Notes: generated by a model from the sequence alone, not told the origin. A DNA stretch of 64,000 bases from Sphingomonadales bacterium (GCA_027486415.1 JAIXPC010000008.1:186001-250000), one strand, 5' to 3'. Counted from the first letter of the stretch, positions 25,755 to 35,585 are shown. Translations and numbers: made by a program.

Positions 25755-26630
25755 TTATCGCCGGGTGGCGAGGATGTTCACCCCCAGCCCGCCGATGATC
25801 AGCGCGGCAGCAACCAGTTTCCACGGCGGCAGCGCCTCGCCCAGGAACAGCGCGGTCGATGCCATGCCGAACACCGGCACCAGCAGTGAGGTGGGCGCCA
25901 CGCTGGTGGCCGGGTAACGCGCCAGCAGCCAGCCCCAGACGCCATAGCCGAACAGCGTGTTGCCGATGGCCTGCCACGCCACCGCGCCCCAAACCGCGGG
26001 CGTGGCGGCGGCGAGCGCGGCGGTGATCGCCGGCCAGCCCTCGCTCCACAGCGCCATCAGAGCCAGTGGCGGCACCGCGAACAATGACGACCAGGTGATG
26101 AAGCCGAGCATTTCCACCTTGCCGGCCGCGCGCTGGGCCATGTTGCCCAGGCTCCAGCCAAAGGCCGCACCCAGCACGAGCAGGACGCCGGTGATGCTGA
26201 CCTCCCCGCCGGTGTGGGCGACGATGACGCCAAGGCCGGACAGCGCCAACGCCAGCGCGCCATATTGCAGGGGCTTGAGCCGCTCGCCGCTGACGATCAT
26301 CGCCATGCCGATGGTGAAGACGACCTGGCTCTGCACGATCAGGCTGGCAAGGCCGGCGGCAATGTGGCCGTTGATGGCGATGAACAGCAGGCCGAACTGG
26401 CCGACGCCGATGGCGATGCCATAGCCGGCAAGGATGCGCCACGGCACGTTCGGCCGGCGCACGAAGAAGATCAGCGGGAACACCACGGTGGCAAAGCGCA
26501 GGGTGGCAAACAGCAGCGGCGGCAGCCGGTGGAGCGTCGCGCCGATGACAGCGAAATTGCTGCCCCACACCATCACCACCGCCAGCGCCGCCAGCAGCGC
26601 CTTGGCCGAAAGCCCCTGCTGGCTGGTCAT
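25755..26630 (-). CDS. EamA-family drug/metabolite transporter
   Basis: A 291-residue, ten-helix permease with two EamA repeats; the first begins AVVMVWGSNFAVIG and the second near GVLLVLGAAFGWSLGN. It resembles amino-acid or metabolite exporters such as the cysteine/O-acetylserine exporter. It is coupled by a 4-base overlap to the upstream Bcr/CflA-type transporter, so two exporters share one transcript. Confidence 0.88.
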   Translation of the reverse strand: MTSQQGLSAKALLAALAVVMVWGSNFAVIGATLHRLPPLLFATLRFATVVFPLIFFVRRPNVPWRILAGYGIAIGVGQFGLLFIAINGHIAAGLASLIVQSQVVFTIGMAMIVSGERLKPLQYGALALALSGLGVIVAHTGGEVSITGVLLVLGAAFGWSLGNMAQRAAGKVEMLGFITWSSLFAVPPLALMALWSEGWPAITAALAAATPAVWGAVAWQAIGNTLFGYGVWGWLLARYPATSVAPTSLLVPVFGMASTALFLGEALPPWKLVAAALIIGGLGVNILATRR

Positions 26631-27877
26631 CGGGGTTTGGCCAGCGCGTGATAGGCGGTGACGGCGACGAGCAGAGCCACCGCGACATTCAACGCCAATG
26701 GCCGCGCCGTGCCGTCATGCATGGCCGCGCCAAACGCCGACGCCAGCGCGCCCACGCCGAAATTGACGCCGCCCATCAGACCCGAAATCGCCCCGGCCCG
26801 GAGCGGATCGACATTCAGCGCACCGGCCGAGGCATTGGCGGCAATCAGGCCGTTGGAGGACAGCGCCACGAACAGCAGCGGGAAGAGGACCGGCAGCGGC
26901 GCATCGGCATGGGCGGCAATGGCCAGCGCAAGGCCGGCGACGGCGGCACCGACGGTGGCAAAACCGAGGATCGTATCGGGCGAGCGGCGGCGCAGCAGGG
27001 CGCGGTTGATCTGGCTTGACCCGACGATGCCGACGGCGATCACGGCAAACACCAGCCCGAACTGGCCTTCGCTGAAGCCCCAGACATTGATGACGAGATC
27101 GGGCGAGGCGGCGATATAGGAAAACAGGGTCGCGCCATTGGCCGCGCCGACGAGCAGATAGCCGATCAGCCGCCGATGGCGGATCAGCAGCGCATAGCCG
27201 GCCAGCACATTCAGCCCGCGCGCTGCCGCTGCCGTTTCGGATGAGCGGCTTTCGGCAAGGCGCAGGGCGACGGCCGCACCGATGGCGATGCCGACAACGA
27301 CAAAGGCGTAAAAGACGGCATGCCAGCCGGCCACCGCCGCGATCCAGCCGCCAATGGTGGGAGCGAGCAGTGGCGCGATGGCCAGCACCAGCATCAACAG
27401 GCTGAAGATTCGGGCCGAATCGCGATGATCGTAACGATCGCGCACGATGGCGCGGCAGGTGACCATGGCGGCACAGCAGCCCAGCGCCTGGAAGAAGCGG
27501 CCTGCCACCAGCGCCTCGATCGTCGGCGCCAGCGCACAGAACAGGCTGGCCACCACATAGACGACGCAGCCGATGAGGATGGTGGGCTTGCGCCCGATGC
27601 GATCGGACAAGGGCCCGAAGAACAATTGCCCCAGCGCCATGCCGACGAAGAAGGTGGACAGGGTGAGCTGCACCGCCGCTGCCGACGTGCCGTAATCGCG
27701 CGCGATGGCCGGCAGGGTGGGCAGATACAGATCGATGGTGACCGCGCCAAACGCGGTCAGCGATCCCAGCAGCAGGATTTCGCCCAGGCGGGGTTGCCGG
27801 GCTTCGGAGGCGGAGGGTGCGTGCACCGCCGGGGGTTTAGGGACTGAACGGCCAGCGGTCGAGGGGCAGATCACCAC
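26627..27877 (-). CDS. Bcr/CflA-family multidrug efflux MFS transporter
   Basis: A 12-TM major facilitator of the Bcr/CflA group: TIDLYLPTLPAIARDYG in TM1, FFGPLSDRIGRKPTILIG (motif A) and a helix with QALGCCAAMVTCRAIVRDR. Substrates in the family include bicyclomycin and other drugs. The listed start gives 416 residues. A GTG at 27826 (VHAPSASEA) would remove a poorly conserved 17-residue leader and may be the true start. Confidence 0.88.
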   Translation of the reverse strand: MVICPSTAGRSVPKPPAVHAPSASEARQPRLGEILLLGSLTAFGAVTIDLYLPTLPAIARDYGTSAAAVQLTLSTFFVGMALGQLFFGPLSDRIGRKPTILIGCVVYVVASLFCALAPTIEALVAGRFFQALGCCAAMVTCRAIVRDRYDHRDSARIFSLLMLVLAIAPLLAPTIGGWIAAVAGWHAVFYAFVVVGIAIGAAVALRLAESRSSETAAAARGLNVLAGYALLIRHRRLIGYLLVGAANGATLFSYIAASPDLVINVWGFSEGQFGLVFAVIAVGIVGSSQINRALLRRRSPDTILGFATVGAAVAGLALAIAAHADAPLPVLFPLLFVALSSNGLIAANASAGALNVDPLRAGAISGLMGGVNFGVGALASAFGAAMHDGTARPLALNVAVALLVAVTAYHALAKPR

Positions 27878-27897
27878 CCCCTCTCCGCAGCGACAGG

Positions 27898-29841
27898 TCA
27901 GGCGCGCGCGGCGCCGCCCGTATCGCCCAGATCCACCGCGTTGACGCTGTTGTGGCGCAGCGCATCGAGAACGCAGCGCACGATGCCGGCGGCATCCAGT
28001 CCGGCTTCTGCGTATTGCTTCGCCGGGGCGTCGTGATCCTGATAGAGATCGGGCAGGCGCAGCGAACGGATCTTGAGACCGGCATCGAGCAGGCCCTCGT
28101 CGCTGGCCAGCGTCAGCACGTGGCCGCCAAAGCCGCCGATGGCACCTTCCTCGATCGTCACCAGCACGTCGTGCGTGGCGGCGAGCTTGCGGATCAGCGC
28201 CATGTCGAGCGGCTTGGCAAAGCGCATGTCGGCAACCGTGGTCGAAAGTCCCTTGGCGTCCAATGTGTCGGCAGCGGCAAGCGCCTCGGCAAGACGGGTG
28301 CCGAGCGACAGGATGGCGACCTTCGTGCCCTGCCGCACGATGCGGCCCTTGCCAATTTCAAGGCGGGTGCGTTCCGCCGGAATGGCAACGCCGGTGCCTT
28401 CGCCGCGCGGATAACGCAGGGCGATCGGGCCATCGTCATACAGGGCGGCGGTATGGACCATGTCGGCCAGTTCGGCTTCGTCGCTGGCCGCCATCACCAC
28501 CATGTTGGGCAGGGTGGACAGATAGGTGATGTCGAACGAACCGGCGTGGGTGGCACCGTCCGCACCGACGAGGCCGGCGCGATCGATGGCAAAGCGCACC
28601 GGCAAATTCTGCAGGGCAACGTCGTGCACCACCTGGTCATAGGCGCGCTGCAGGAAGGTCGAATAGATGGCGCAGAACGGCCGCATCCCCTGCGCGGCGA
28701 GGCCGGCGGCGAAGGTGACGGCGTGCTGCTCGGCAATGCCGACGTCGAAGCTGCGTTCGGGGAAGGCCTTGGCAAAGCGGTCAACGCCGGTGCCGCTGGG
28801 CATGGCGGCGGTGATCGCAACGATGCTGGGATCGCGCTTGGCTTCCTCGATCAGCATGTCGCCAAACACGTTCTGATAGGCCGGCGCCTTGGGCTGCGGC
28901 TTTTGCTGGGCGCCCGACACCACGTCGAACTTGACGACGCCGTGATATTTGTCGGCCGACGCCTCGGCGGGGGCATAGCCCTTGCCCTTCTGCGTGACGA
29001 CGTGGATCAGCATCGGGCCTTCGGCAGCATCGCGGACATTTTCGAGCACCGGCAGCAGGTGATCGAGATTGTGGCCATCGATGGGGCCGACATAATAGAA
29101 GCCGAGCTCTTCAAACAGCGTGCCGCCACCCTGGGCAAAGCCGCGGGCATATTCGTCGACGCGGGCCGCGGCCTTCTGCAGCGGCGGCGGCAGCACGCGG
29201 CCCGACACCTGCTTCAGATATTCGCGCAGTTCGAGGAACTTGCGGCTGGAGAGCAGGCGCGATAGGTAGGACGACAGCGCGCCCACCGGCGGCGCGATCG
29301 ACATATCGTTGTCGTTCAGGATGACGACGAGGCGATTGCCGGCCTCGCGCGCATTGTTCATCGCCTCATAAGCCATGCCGGCCGACATCGAACCGTCCCC
29401 GATGACGGCGATGCCCTTGCCCGGCTTGTTCTGCAGCTTGTTGGCAATGGCAAAGCCCAGCGCCGCCGAGATCGAGGTGGAGCTGTGCGCGGCGCCGAAC
29501 GGGTCGTACTCGCTTTCCGAACGCTTGGTGAAGCCCGAAAGGCCGCCGCCCTGGCGCAGGGTGCGGATGCGGTCGCGCCGGCCCGTGATGATCTTGTGCG
29601 GATAGGCCTGGTGGCCAACGTCCCACACCAGTTTGTCGTCGGGCGTGTTGAACACATAGTGGAGCGCCACGGTGAGTTCGACAACGCCGAGGCCCGAACC
29701 CAGATGCCCGCCGGTGTAGGACACGGCGTGGATCATCTCCTGCCGCAGCTCGTCCGCCAGCTGCCGCAGCTGGCCAGGTTCCAGCCGGCGCAAATCGGCC
29801 GGGACGTTAACCTGATCAAGCAGCGGCGTTTCAAGCTTCAT
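27898..29841 (-). CDS. dxs: 1-deoxy-D-xylulose-5-phosphate synthase
   Basis: Dxs condenses pyruvate and glyceraldehyde 3-phosphate, the first step of the MEP isoprenoid pathway. The 647-residue product has the conserved [15 protein letters not shown], the thiamine-diphosphate motif [17 protein letters not shown] and the transketolase-type glutamate region [17 protein letters not shown]. No good Shine-Dalgarno sequence precedes the ATG at 29841. A palindrome is found ~50-65 bases upstream. Confidence 0.97.
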   Translation of the reverse strand: MKLETPLLDQVNVPADLRRLEPGQLRQLADELRQEMIHAVSYTGGHLGSGLGVVELTVALHYVFNTPDDKLVWDVGHQAYPHKIITGRRDRIRTLRQGGGLSGFTKRSESEYDPFGAAHSSTSISAALGFAIANKLQNKPGKGIAVIGDGSMSAGMAYEAMNNAREAGNRLVVILNDNDMSIAPPVGALSSYLSRLLSSRKFLELREYLKQVSGRVLPPPLQKAAARVDEYARGFAQGGGTLFEELGFYYVGPIDGHNLDHLLPVLENVRDAAEGPMLIHVVTQKGKGYAPAEASADKYHGVVKFDVVSGAQQKPQPKAPAYQNVFGDMLIEEAKRDPSIVAITAAMPSGTGVDRFAKAFPERSFDVGIAEQHAVTFAAGLAAQGMRPFCAIYSTFLQRAYDQVVHDVALQNLPVRFAIDRAGLVGADGATHAGSFDITYLSTLPNMVVMAASDEAELADMVHTAALYDDGPIALRYPRGEGTGVAIPAERTRLEIGKGRIVRQGTKVAILSLGTRLAEALAAADTLDAKGLSTTVADMRFAKPLDMALIRKLAATHDVLVTIEEGAIGGFGGHVLTLASDEGLLDAGLKIRSLRLPDLYQDHDAPAKQYAEAGLDAAGIVRCVLDALRHNSVNAVDLGDTGGAARA

Positions 29842-29888
29842 GAGAAGGACCCGAAAGGTGGAGGATTAGGGGTTTGCCCTTAGCGATA

Positions 29889-29905
29889 ATGACAGGCGCT
29901 GTCAT
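29889..29905. promoter_or_regulatory. Palindrome in the dxs upstream region
   Basis: Perfect inverted repeat ATGACAG-GCG-CTGTCAT, 48-64 bases upstream of dxs and ~55 bases downstream of the zur stop. Its size fits a dimeric regulator site. No cognate factor is known. Confidence 0.45.
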
Positions 29906-29960
29906 CCAAAGTGTGACGTTTGGCGCGCAGACCCGGCGCCGGCAGGTCAATCCGTTGAAA

Positions 29961-30431
29961 TCACGCACATTCCGCGCAGATTCCGCGCACTTCAATCACC
30001 GGACGAACGGGCTGGAAACCGGCCGCACGCGCCGCATCGCGCACATCGCCGGTGATGCGATCATCATCGACGTGAGTCGCCCGCCCGCAGCGATCACACA
30101 CCAGGAAGATGCAATCATGCGGGCAATCCGGGTGGACGTTGGCGATGAAGGCATTGGCGCTTTCGACGCGGCTGGCGACATTGTTGGCCACGAACAGATC
30201 CAGGATGCGATAGACGCTGTTGGCGGCGATGCGGCGCTGCGCGGCGGCCGACACGGCATCGGTGACATCATAGGCCGACACCGGACGATCAAAGCGGGCC
30301 AGCGCATCGAAGACCTGGGCGCGCAGCGGCGTCCACTGCTCGCCGGCGCTGGTCAGGCGGGCCTGCGCGGCCGCTGTCAGATCGGCGCGGCCGTGGTGCT
30401 GGCCATGGCTGTGAACCGGATGCGGAGACAT
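29961..30431 (-). CDS. zur: Fur-family regulator, probably Zur
   Basis: A 156-residue Fur-family metalloregulator with a histidine-rich N-terminus (HPVHSHGQHHGR), the winged-helix segment FDRPVSAYDVTDAV...NSVYRILDLFVANNVA, and two C-terminal CxxC pairs (CDRCG and CAEC) that hold structural zinc. Zur rather than Fur is inferred from the neighbouring MerC-like gene and the operator-like palindrome in front of it. Iron or manganese sensing is not excluded. Confidence 0.8.
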   Translation of the reverse strand: MSPHPVHSHGQHHGRADLTAAAQARLTSAGEQWTPLRAQVFDALARFDRPVSAYDVTDAVSAAAQRRIAANSVYRILDLFVANNVASRVESANAFIANVHPDCPHDCIFLVCDRCGRATHVDDDRITGDVRDAARAAGFQPVRPVIEVRGICAECA

Positions 30432-30475
30432 GATCGCTGTATCCCGCTTTGGCGCGGCGGGTGCAAGCCGGTGCG

Positions 30476-30844
30476 TCAGGGCGCGCGCAGCGCGCGCAAA
30501 TTCTGCCAGTGGGCCAACGCCAGCAACGACACGCCGGCCATGGACACCATGATCTCCACCGCGCCGCCGTGGGTGACGATCAGCGAGGCCACCATCACCG
30601 TCAGGCCGACCATGCCCAGCATGCCGATCGGCAACCGCCCGTGCTGGCGAAAGCCCCTCCACAGCGCGACCGCCGCCAGCGGTGCCGCCAGCGCCAGCCC
30701 GACGACATGGACACGGTGATCCAGCCAGTCGCCGGTGAGGGCAAAGACGCTGAGCAGCACGAAACCGGCCATGCAGTGCAAAAGGCACAGACCCGACAGC
30801 CCGATGGCGATTCGGTCGAGCAGGCTGGAGGGACGCTGCGGCAT
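30476..30844 (-). CDS. MerC-domain membrane protein
   Basis: A 122-residue protein with four membrane helices and the MerC signature cysteine pair LCLLHC in TM1 (residues ~19-24). MerC proteins move mercury or, in chromosomal contexts next to zur, probably zinc or another metal. It lies 44 bases upstream of the regulator on the same strand, with a Zur-box-like palindrome 8 bases upstream of its start. The metal is inference. Confidence 0.8.
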   Translation of the reverse strand: MPQRPSSLLDRIAIGLSGLCLLHCMAGFVLLSVFALTGDWLDHRVHVVGLALAAPLAAVALWRGFRQHGRLPIGMLGMVGLTVMVASLIVTHGGAVEIMVSMAGVSLLALAHWQNLRALRAP

Positions 30845-30851
30845 GGGTTCG

Positions 30852-30866
30852 TGTTACATTATTACA
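30852..30866 (-). promoter_or_regulatory. Putative Zur operator
   Basis: AT-rich imperfect palindrome TGTTACATTATTACA, with 10 of 15 positions symmetric and TGT...ACA ends, just upstream of the merC-zur unit. It stands out from the GC-rich surroundings. Resemblance to Fur/Zur boxes is general, not exact. Confidence 0.45.
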
Positions 30867-30965
30867 TCGCGCATCGCAAGTGATTTTGCCGTCGCGGCAA
30901 CGTTGCGTTTGCACCGGGCTGCGGCATAGATCAGCGCCACTTGGAATCCACGGAGACGATTGCCT

Positions 30966-32564
30966 ATGCGCGCCCTTGTTGCCCTGATGCTTGCCACCGC
31001 CGCCGCCCCGGCGCTGGCCGCCCCCGATCTCGCCATGGTGGCGCGCATCACCGACGAGGGCATGAACCGCGGCGAAGTCGTCGAAACCGCCGCTTACCTG
31101 ACCGATCGCATCGGGCCGCGCCTGACCAATTCGCCGGGCATGCGCGCCGCCGAGCGCTGGACGCAGGACAAGTTCAAGGGCTGGGGCCTCAGCAACGTTC
31201 GCACCGAAGGCTTTGATTTTGGCCGCGGCTGGTCGATCGAACGGTCGAGCGTGACGATGGTCGCCCCGCGCCGGATGGAATTGCGGAACCTGCCCGTCGC
31301 CTGGACGCCGGGCACGCCGGCCGGCGGCATGACCGCCCCGGTGGTGGTCGCGCCGATGAGCAAGCCGCGCCATTTCGCCGAATGGGCCGGCAAGCTGAAG
31401 GGCAAGATCGTCGCGGTCAGCTTCCCGCGTCCGCCGCGCGATGCCGACAAGCCGGCGTTCCAGCGGCTGGACGGTGAGGAGATCGGCAAGCTCGACACGT
31501 TCGAACAGCCGGAAACCGCGCCCGACACCAACGATGGCTGGCTGAAATATATCCAGTTCGGCCAACAGCTTGATGAATTCCTGGCCAAGGAGGGCGCGGT
31601 TGGCTGGGTTCGCATGAGCTACAGGGACAATGGCCTGCTGCATGGCGAAGGCTATCAGCATCGCGACACGCCGAAGCTGCCGGGCATCGAGCTGACGGCC
31701 GAGGATTATCGCCGCCTCGCCCGCCTCGCGACGCAGGGCGAGGTGGTGCTGAGCATCGACAGCCAGGTCAAGTTCGATGACAGCGACCCCAAGGGTTACA
31801 ACGTGCTGGCCGATATCGCCGGCAGTGACGCCAGGGCCGGTTACGTGATGGCCGGCGCCCACCTCGACAGCTGGGTGGCCGCCGATGGCGCCGCCGACAA
31901 TGGTGCCGGTTCGGCCGTGGTGATGGAGGCCGCGCGCATTCTGGCCGCCCTGAAGGTCAAGCCCAAGCGCACCATCCGCTTTGCCCTGTGGTCGGGTGAA
32001 GAACAGGGCCTTTGGGGATCGGCCGATTACATCGAGCGCCACCTTGCCACCCGCCCGGCCAACCCCGATCCGGTGAAGGCCCGCCTGTCTTACGACTTCC
32101 GGATGGACCAGTATCCCATTCAGAAGAAAGCCGATTACAATCTGATGGCGGCCTATTTCAACATCGACAACGGTGGCGGCAAGATCCGCGGCATCCATGC
32201 CGAGGGCAATTTCGCCGCCGTGCCGACCTTGCGTGAATGGCTGTCGCCGTTCGGCAGCATGGGCGCCGACACCGTTGTCGCCAGCCCGACGCGCGGCACC
32301 GATCACCAGTTCATGGCCGAAATGGGCCTGCCGGCGTTCCAGTTCATCCAGGATCCGCTGGATTATGAAACCACGGTTCACCACAGCAGCGTCGACACCT
32401 TTGACCACCTGCGCCCCGAAGACCTGCGCCAGGCCTCGGTGATCCTGGCCAGCCTGCTGTGGGAAGCCGCCAACAGCGACAGGCCGCTGCCGGCCAAGCC
32501 GCTGCCGACCAAGCCGAAAAACACCGATCCCTTCCGCTATGTCGATCCCGACAAGAAGGACTGA
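30966..32564 (+). CDS. Secreted M28-family metallopeptidase
   Basis: A 532-residue exported dizinc aminopeptidase-like protein. It has a signal peptide (MRALVALMLATAAAPALA), a PA-type insert in the first half, and the M28 ligand series: AGAHLDSW (His), GAADNGAG (bridging Asp), WSGEEQGLWGS (catalytic Glu and ligand Glu) and a late HHSSVDTFDHL (His). A preceding TTG at 30960 is less likely than this ATG. Substrate is unknown. Confidence 0.88.
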   Translation: MRALVALMLATAAAPALAAPDLAMVARITDEGMNRGEVVETAAYLTDRIGPRLTNSPGMRAAERWTQDKFKGWGLSNVRTEGFDFGRGWSIERSSVTMVAPRRMELRNLPVAWTPGTPAGGMTAPVVVAPMSKPRHFAEWAGKLKGKIVAVSFPRPPRDADKPAFQRLDGEEIGKLDTFEQPETAPDTNDGWLKYIQFGQQLDEFLAKEGAVGWVRMSYRDNGLLHGEGYQHRDTPKLPGIELTAEDYRRLARLATQGEVVLSIDSQVKFDDSDPKGYNVLADIAGSDARAGYVMAGAHLDSWVAADGAADNGAGSAVVMEAARILAALKVKPKRTIRFALWSGEEQGLWGSADYIERHLATRPANPDPVKARLSYDFRMDQYPIQKKADYNLMAAYFNIDNGGGKIRGIHAEGNFAAVPTLREWLSPFGSMGADTVVASPTRGTDHQFMAEMGLPAFQFIQDPLDYETTVHHSSVDTFDHLRPEDLRQASVILASLLWEAANSDRPLPAKPLPTKPKNTDPFRYVDPDKKD

Positions 32565-32571
32565 TGCGACG

Positions 32572-32605
32572 CCGCACGGGCTTTTCCGCAAGGCCCGTGC
32601 GGTTT
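32572..32605 (+). terminator. Terminator after the M28 peptidase gene
   Basis: Perfect 10-bp arms CCGCACGGGC and GCCCGTGCGG with an 11-base loop and a short T tract. Confidence 0.7.
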
Positions 32606-32616
32606 AAGGCAAGGCC

Positions 32617-33645
32617 ATGGCCACGATCGCTGCTCCCCTGCCCCGCGCCGATGCGCGGCCGCGCGCCATTGCCGCGTGGCTGTTGGGCATCGCCGCGCTG
32701 GTGTTTGCCATGGTCGTCGTCGGCGGCATCACCCGGCTGACCGATAGCGGCCTGTCCATCACGCGCTGGGACGTGGTGTCGGGCACGCTGCCGCCGCTCA
32801 CCGACGCCGAATGGCAGCGCCAGTTCGCGCTGTATCAGCAGTCGAGCCAGTATCAGTTGATGAACCGGGGCATGAGCCTTGGCGAGTTCAAGGGCATCTT
32901 CTTCTGGGAATATGTCCACCGCCTGCTCGGGCGCCTCGTGGGCGTGGCGTTCGCGCTGCCGATGCTGTGGTTCTGGCTGCGCCGGCAGATCCCGGCCGGT
33001 TACAAGCCGCGCCTGATCGCGCTGTTCGCGCTGGGCGGACTGCAGGGCGCCATCGGCTGGTGGATGGTGGCTTCGGGCCTCGTCGACCGCACCGAGGTCG
33101 CGCACGAACGGCTGGCGGCGCACCTGTCGAACGCGCTGATCATCATGGCCGGCTGCCTGTGGACGGCGCTTGATCTTCTTGATGGTGACGCGCCGCGCCA
33201 CGACCGGCCGCGCACCTGGGTGTGGCCGCTGGCCGGTGTGCTGGGCGTGCAGATTGTCTGGGGCGCCTTCACCGCCGGCCTGCGCGCCGGCCATGTTTCC
33301 AACACGTGGCCGCTGATGCTGGGCGCGCTGGTGCCAGAAGGCGTGTTCACCGCTGCTGCCGATGCCATCTCCGATCCGCTCACCGTGCATTTCCTCCACC
33401 GCAGCATCGCCTGGGTCGTGGCCATCACCGCGCTGGTTGCGGCTGGCACCCTTTGGCGCGCCAGCGCCGGCCGCCGCGCACTGGCGCTGGGGGGCATGGT
33501 GCTGGTGCAGTTCGCGCTGGGCGTGTCGGTGGTGCTGAACGGCGTGCCGGTGTGGCTGGGCGTGGCCCATCAGGCCGGCGCGGCGTTGCTGATCGCCAGC
33601 GTCGTGTGGGCCGCCCACTGGGCGACGCGGGGTGTGCGGGCATGA
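32617..33645 (+). CDS. ctaA: Heme A synthase (COX15/CtaA)
   Basis: CtaA oxidises the C8 methyl group of heme O to make heme A for cytochrome oxidase. The 342-residue, eight-TM product has the conserved VVVGGITRLTDSGLSITRWD, the heme-ligand histidines in FFWEYVHRLLGR and VAHERLAAHLSNA, and the second-half pair VHFLHRSIAW and GVAHQAGAALL. It is coupled by ATGA to the DUF2237 gene. Confidence 0.96.
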   Translation: MATIAAPLPRADARPRAIAAWLLGIAALVFAMVVVGGITRLTDSGLSITRWDVVSGTLPPLTDAEWQRQFALYQQSSQYQLMNRGMSLGEFKGIFFWEYVHRLLGRLVGVAFALPMLWFWLRRQIPAGYKPRLIALFALGGLQGAIGWWMVASGLVDRTEVAHERLAAHLSNALIIMAGCLWTALDLLDGDAPRHDRPRTWVWPLAGVLGVQIVWGAFTAGLRAGHVSNTWPLMLGALVPEGVFTAAADAISDPLTVHFLHRSIAWVVAITALVAAGTLWRASAGRRALALGGMVLVQFALGVSVVLNGVPVWLGVAHQAGAALLIASVVWAAHWATRGVRA

Positions 33646-34007
33646 AGACGGTTGCGAAAAACGTCCTCGGCGGCGAGCTGGAACCCTGCTCCTTCGATCC
33701 GATCACCGGCTGGTATCGCGACGGCTGCTGCAACACCGATGACGCCGATCGCGGCCTCCACACCGTGTGCGCGGTGGTGACGGAGGAATTCCTCGCCTTC
33801 AGCCGGTCGGTGGGCAACGACCTGTCGACGCCGCGGCCGGAATATGGCTTTCCCGGCCTGACACCCGGTGATCGCTGGTGCCTGTGCGCCGGCCGCTGGG
33901 AAGAAGCCCGGAGAGCCGGCTTTGCGCCGGAGGTCGTGCTGGCCGCCACGCACGAAAAGACGCTGGAGGTGACACTGCTGGGCCACCTTCAGGCCCACGC
34001 GGTGTGA
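33642..34007 (+). CDS. DUF2237 family protein
   Basis: The 121-residue product matches the DUF2237 family: MKTVAKNVLGGELEPCS, GWYRDGCCNTD, LGNDLSTP-like VGNDLSTPRPEYGFPGL and PGDRWCLCAGRW. Several conserved cysteines suggest metal binding or redox chemistry, but no function is established. It overlaps ctaA and the following NUDIX gene by 4 bases each, so all three are coupled. Confidence 0.88.
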   Translation: MKTVAKNVLGGELEPCSFDPITGWYRDGCCNTDDADRGLHTVCAVVTEEFLAFSRSVGNDLSTPRPEYGFPGLTPGDRWCLCAGRWEEARRAGFAPEVVLAATHEKTLEVTLLGHLQAHAV

Positions 34008-34453
34008 TCACCGCCTGGGATGGCGCCCCGTTTGCCGGCGCCAAGCTGGCCTGCCTGCTTGATGGCCACATCCTGACCTACCGCCGCGATGCCAAGCCGA
34101 CGATCCCGTGGCCTGGCCTGATCGATCTGCCCGGCGGTGGCCGCGAAGGCGCGGAAAGCCCCGCCGCCTGTGGCCTGCGCGAATTGCATGAGGAGTTCGG
34201 GCTGCTGGTGCCCGAATCGCGGATCTGGTGGGCGCGGCCCTTGCCGTCGCTGCACCCGCAAGGCGCGACAGGCTGGTTCCTTGCACTCACCCTCACCGCC
34301 GCCGACGTGGCTGCCATCCGCTTCGGCAATGAAGGCCACAGCCCGCAACTGCTTGGCATCCCGGCATTTCTGGCAGCGCCCGACGCCATTCCGGCGCTGC
34401 AGGGCCGGCTGAAACTGGTGCTCGACACCGCTTCAATCCACGCGGTATCCTGA
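34004..34453 (+). CDS. NUDIX hydrolase
   Basis: A 149-residue NUDIX enzyme starting at the GTG at 34004, which overlaps the DUF2237 stop (GTGA). The NUDIX box is complete ([23 protein letters not shown]), matching G-x5-E-x7-RE-U-x-EE-x-GU. It should hydrolyse a nucleoside diphosphate derivative; the substrate is unknown. Confidence 0.88.
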   Translation: MITAWDGAPFAGAKLACLLDGHILTYRRDAKPTIPWPGLIDLPGGGREGAESPAACGLRELHEEFGLLVPESRIWWARPLPSLHPQGATGWFLALTLTAADVAAIRFGNEGHSPQLLGIPAFLAAPDAIPALQGRLKLVLDTASIHAVS

Positions 34454-34463
34454 TACCATAGCC

Positions 34464-34481
34464 GAAAAACCCCGGTTTTTC
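34464..34481 (+). terminator. Small terminator-like hairpin after the NUDIX gene
   Basis: Arms GAAAAACC and GGTTTTTC around CC, with the T run inside the right arm. It lies between the NUDIX stop and the rplM promoter. Confidence 0.45.
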
Positions 34482-34482
34482 C

Positions 34483-34511
34483 TTGACCTGCACACAGGGC
34501 TGCAACATAGC
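34483..34511 (+). promoter_or_regulatory. Sigma70-type promoter for rplM-rpsI
   Basis: TTGACC as -35 and CATAGC as -10, separated by 17 bases, ~64 bases upstream of the rplM start. The -35 is near consensus; the -10 is weak. Confidence 0.45.
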
Positions 34512-34574
34512 CGCCATCGACGCCGGGGCAGCAATGCGCCGGCCGTTTCGCATTTTCAAACTGGAACCATCGCC

Positions 34575-35051
34575 ATGCTCACCCGTATCACGGCGCCGGC
34601 CAAACCGGCCGAAGTCGAAAAGAAGTGGCTGCTGATCGACGCCGAAGGCCTTGTCGTCGGCCGTCTCGCCACCATCATCGCCAACCGCCTGCGCGGCAAG
34701 CACAAGACGAACTACACCCCGCACGTCGATTGCGGTGACAATGTCATCGTCATCAACGCCGACAAGGTGCGCTTCACCGGCAACAAGCTGAACGACAAGC
34801 GTTATTATCGCCACACCGGCCATCCGGGCGGCATCAAGGAAACCTCGCCGGCCAAGGTGCTGGAAGGCCGCTTCCCGGAACGCGTGATCATCAAGGCCGT
34901 GGAGCGCATGGTGCCGCGCGGCCCGCTGGGTCGCCAGCAGATGCGCAACCTGCGCGTGTTCGGCGGCGCCGAGCATCCGCACGCCGCGCAGTCGCCGGAA
35001 GTGCTCGACGTCAAGTCGATGAACCGCAAGAACACCACGATCGCTGGTTGA
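34575..35051 (+). CDS. rplM: 50S ribosomal protein L13
   Basis: The 158-residue product has the L13 signature throughout: [34 protein letters not shown], the [14 protein letters not shown] loop and [17 protein letters not shown]. It is followed 10 bases later by rpsI, the standard rplM-rpsI operon. Confidence 0.98.
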   Translation: MLTRITAPAKPAEVEKKWLLIDAEGLVVGRLATIIANRLRGKHKTNYTPHVDCGDNVIVINADKVRFTGNKLNDKRYYRHTGHPGGIKETSPAKVLEGRFPERVIIKAVERMVPRGPLGRQQMRNLRVFGGAEHPHAAQSPEVLDVKSMNRKNTTIAG

Positions 35052-35061
35052 GGAATAACTG

Positions 35062-35559
35062 ATGTCTGACAATCGCCAGTCGCTCTCCGACCTCGCCGGC
35101 ATCGAGGCCGAAGCCACAACCACCAACGCCGGCAACCCGCCCGCCCCGCTGCGTGAGCAGGAACTGGATGCCTATGGCCGTGCCTATGCCACCGGCAAGC
35201 GCAAGAACGCCATCGCCCGCGTCTGGCTGAAACCGGGCACCGGCAAGATCACGGTCAACGGCCGCGATCAGACCGTCTATTTCGCCCGTCCGTCGCTGCG
35301 TCTGGTCATCAACCAGCCGTTCGACGTGGCCGAGCGCCGCGACCAGTACGACGTGGTTGCCACCGTTGTTGGCGGCGGCCTGTCGGGCCAGGCCGGTGCG
35401 GTGAAGCACGGCATCGCCCAGGCGCTGACCAAGTATGAGCCGGCGCTCCGCACCCCGGTGAAGCAGGCCGGCTTCCTGACCCGCGACCCGCGCGTTGTCG
35501 AACGCAAGAAGTACGGCAAGGCCAAGGCCCGCCGCAGCTTCCAGTTCAGCAAGCGCTGA
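35062..35559 (+). CDS. rpsI: 30S ribosomal protein S9
   Basis: The S9 core spans residues ~40-165: [26 protein letters not shown]-like [23 protein letters not shown] and the C-terminal [17 protein letters not shown] tail that reaches the P-site tRNA. An N-terminal extension of ~35 acidic residues is common in alphaproteobacteria. Confidence 0.98.
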   Translation: MSDNRQSLSDLAGIEAEATTTNAGNPPAPLREQELDAYGRAYATGKRKNAIARVWLKPGTGKITVNGRDQTVYFARPSLRLVINQPFDVAERRDQYDVVATVVGGGLSGQAGAVKHGIAQALTKYEPALRTPVKQAGFLTRDPRVVERKKYGKAKARRSFQFSKR

Positions 35560-35585
35560 TCCGGTCAAGACTGCCAAGCAACGAG

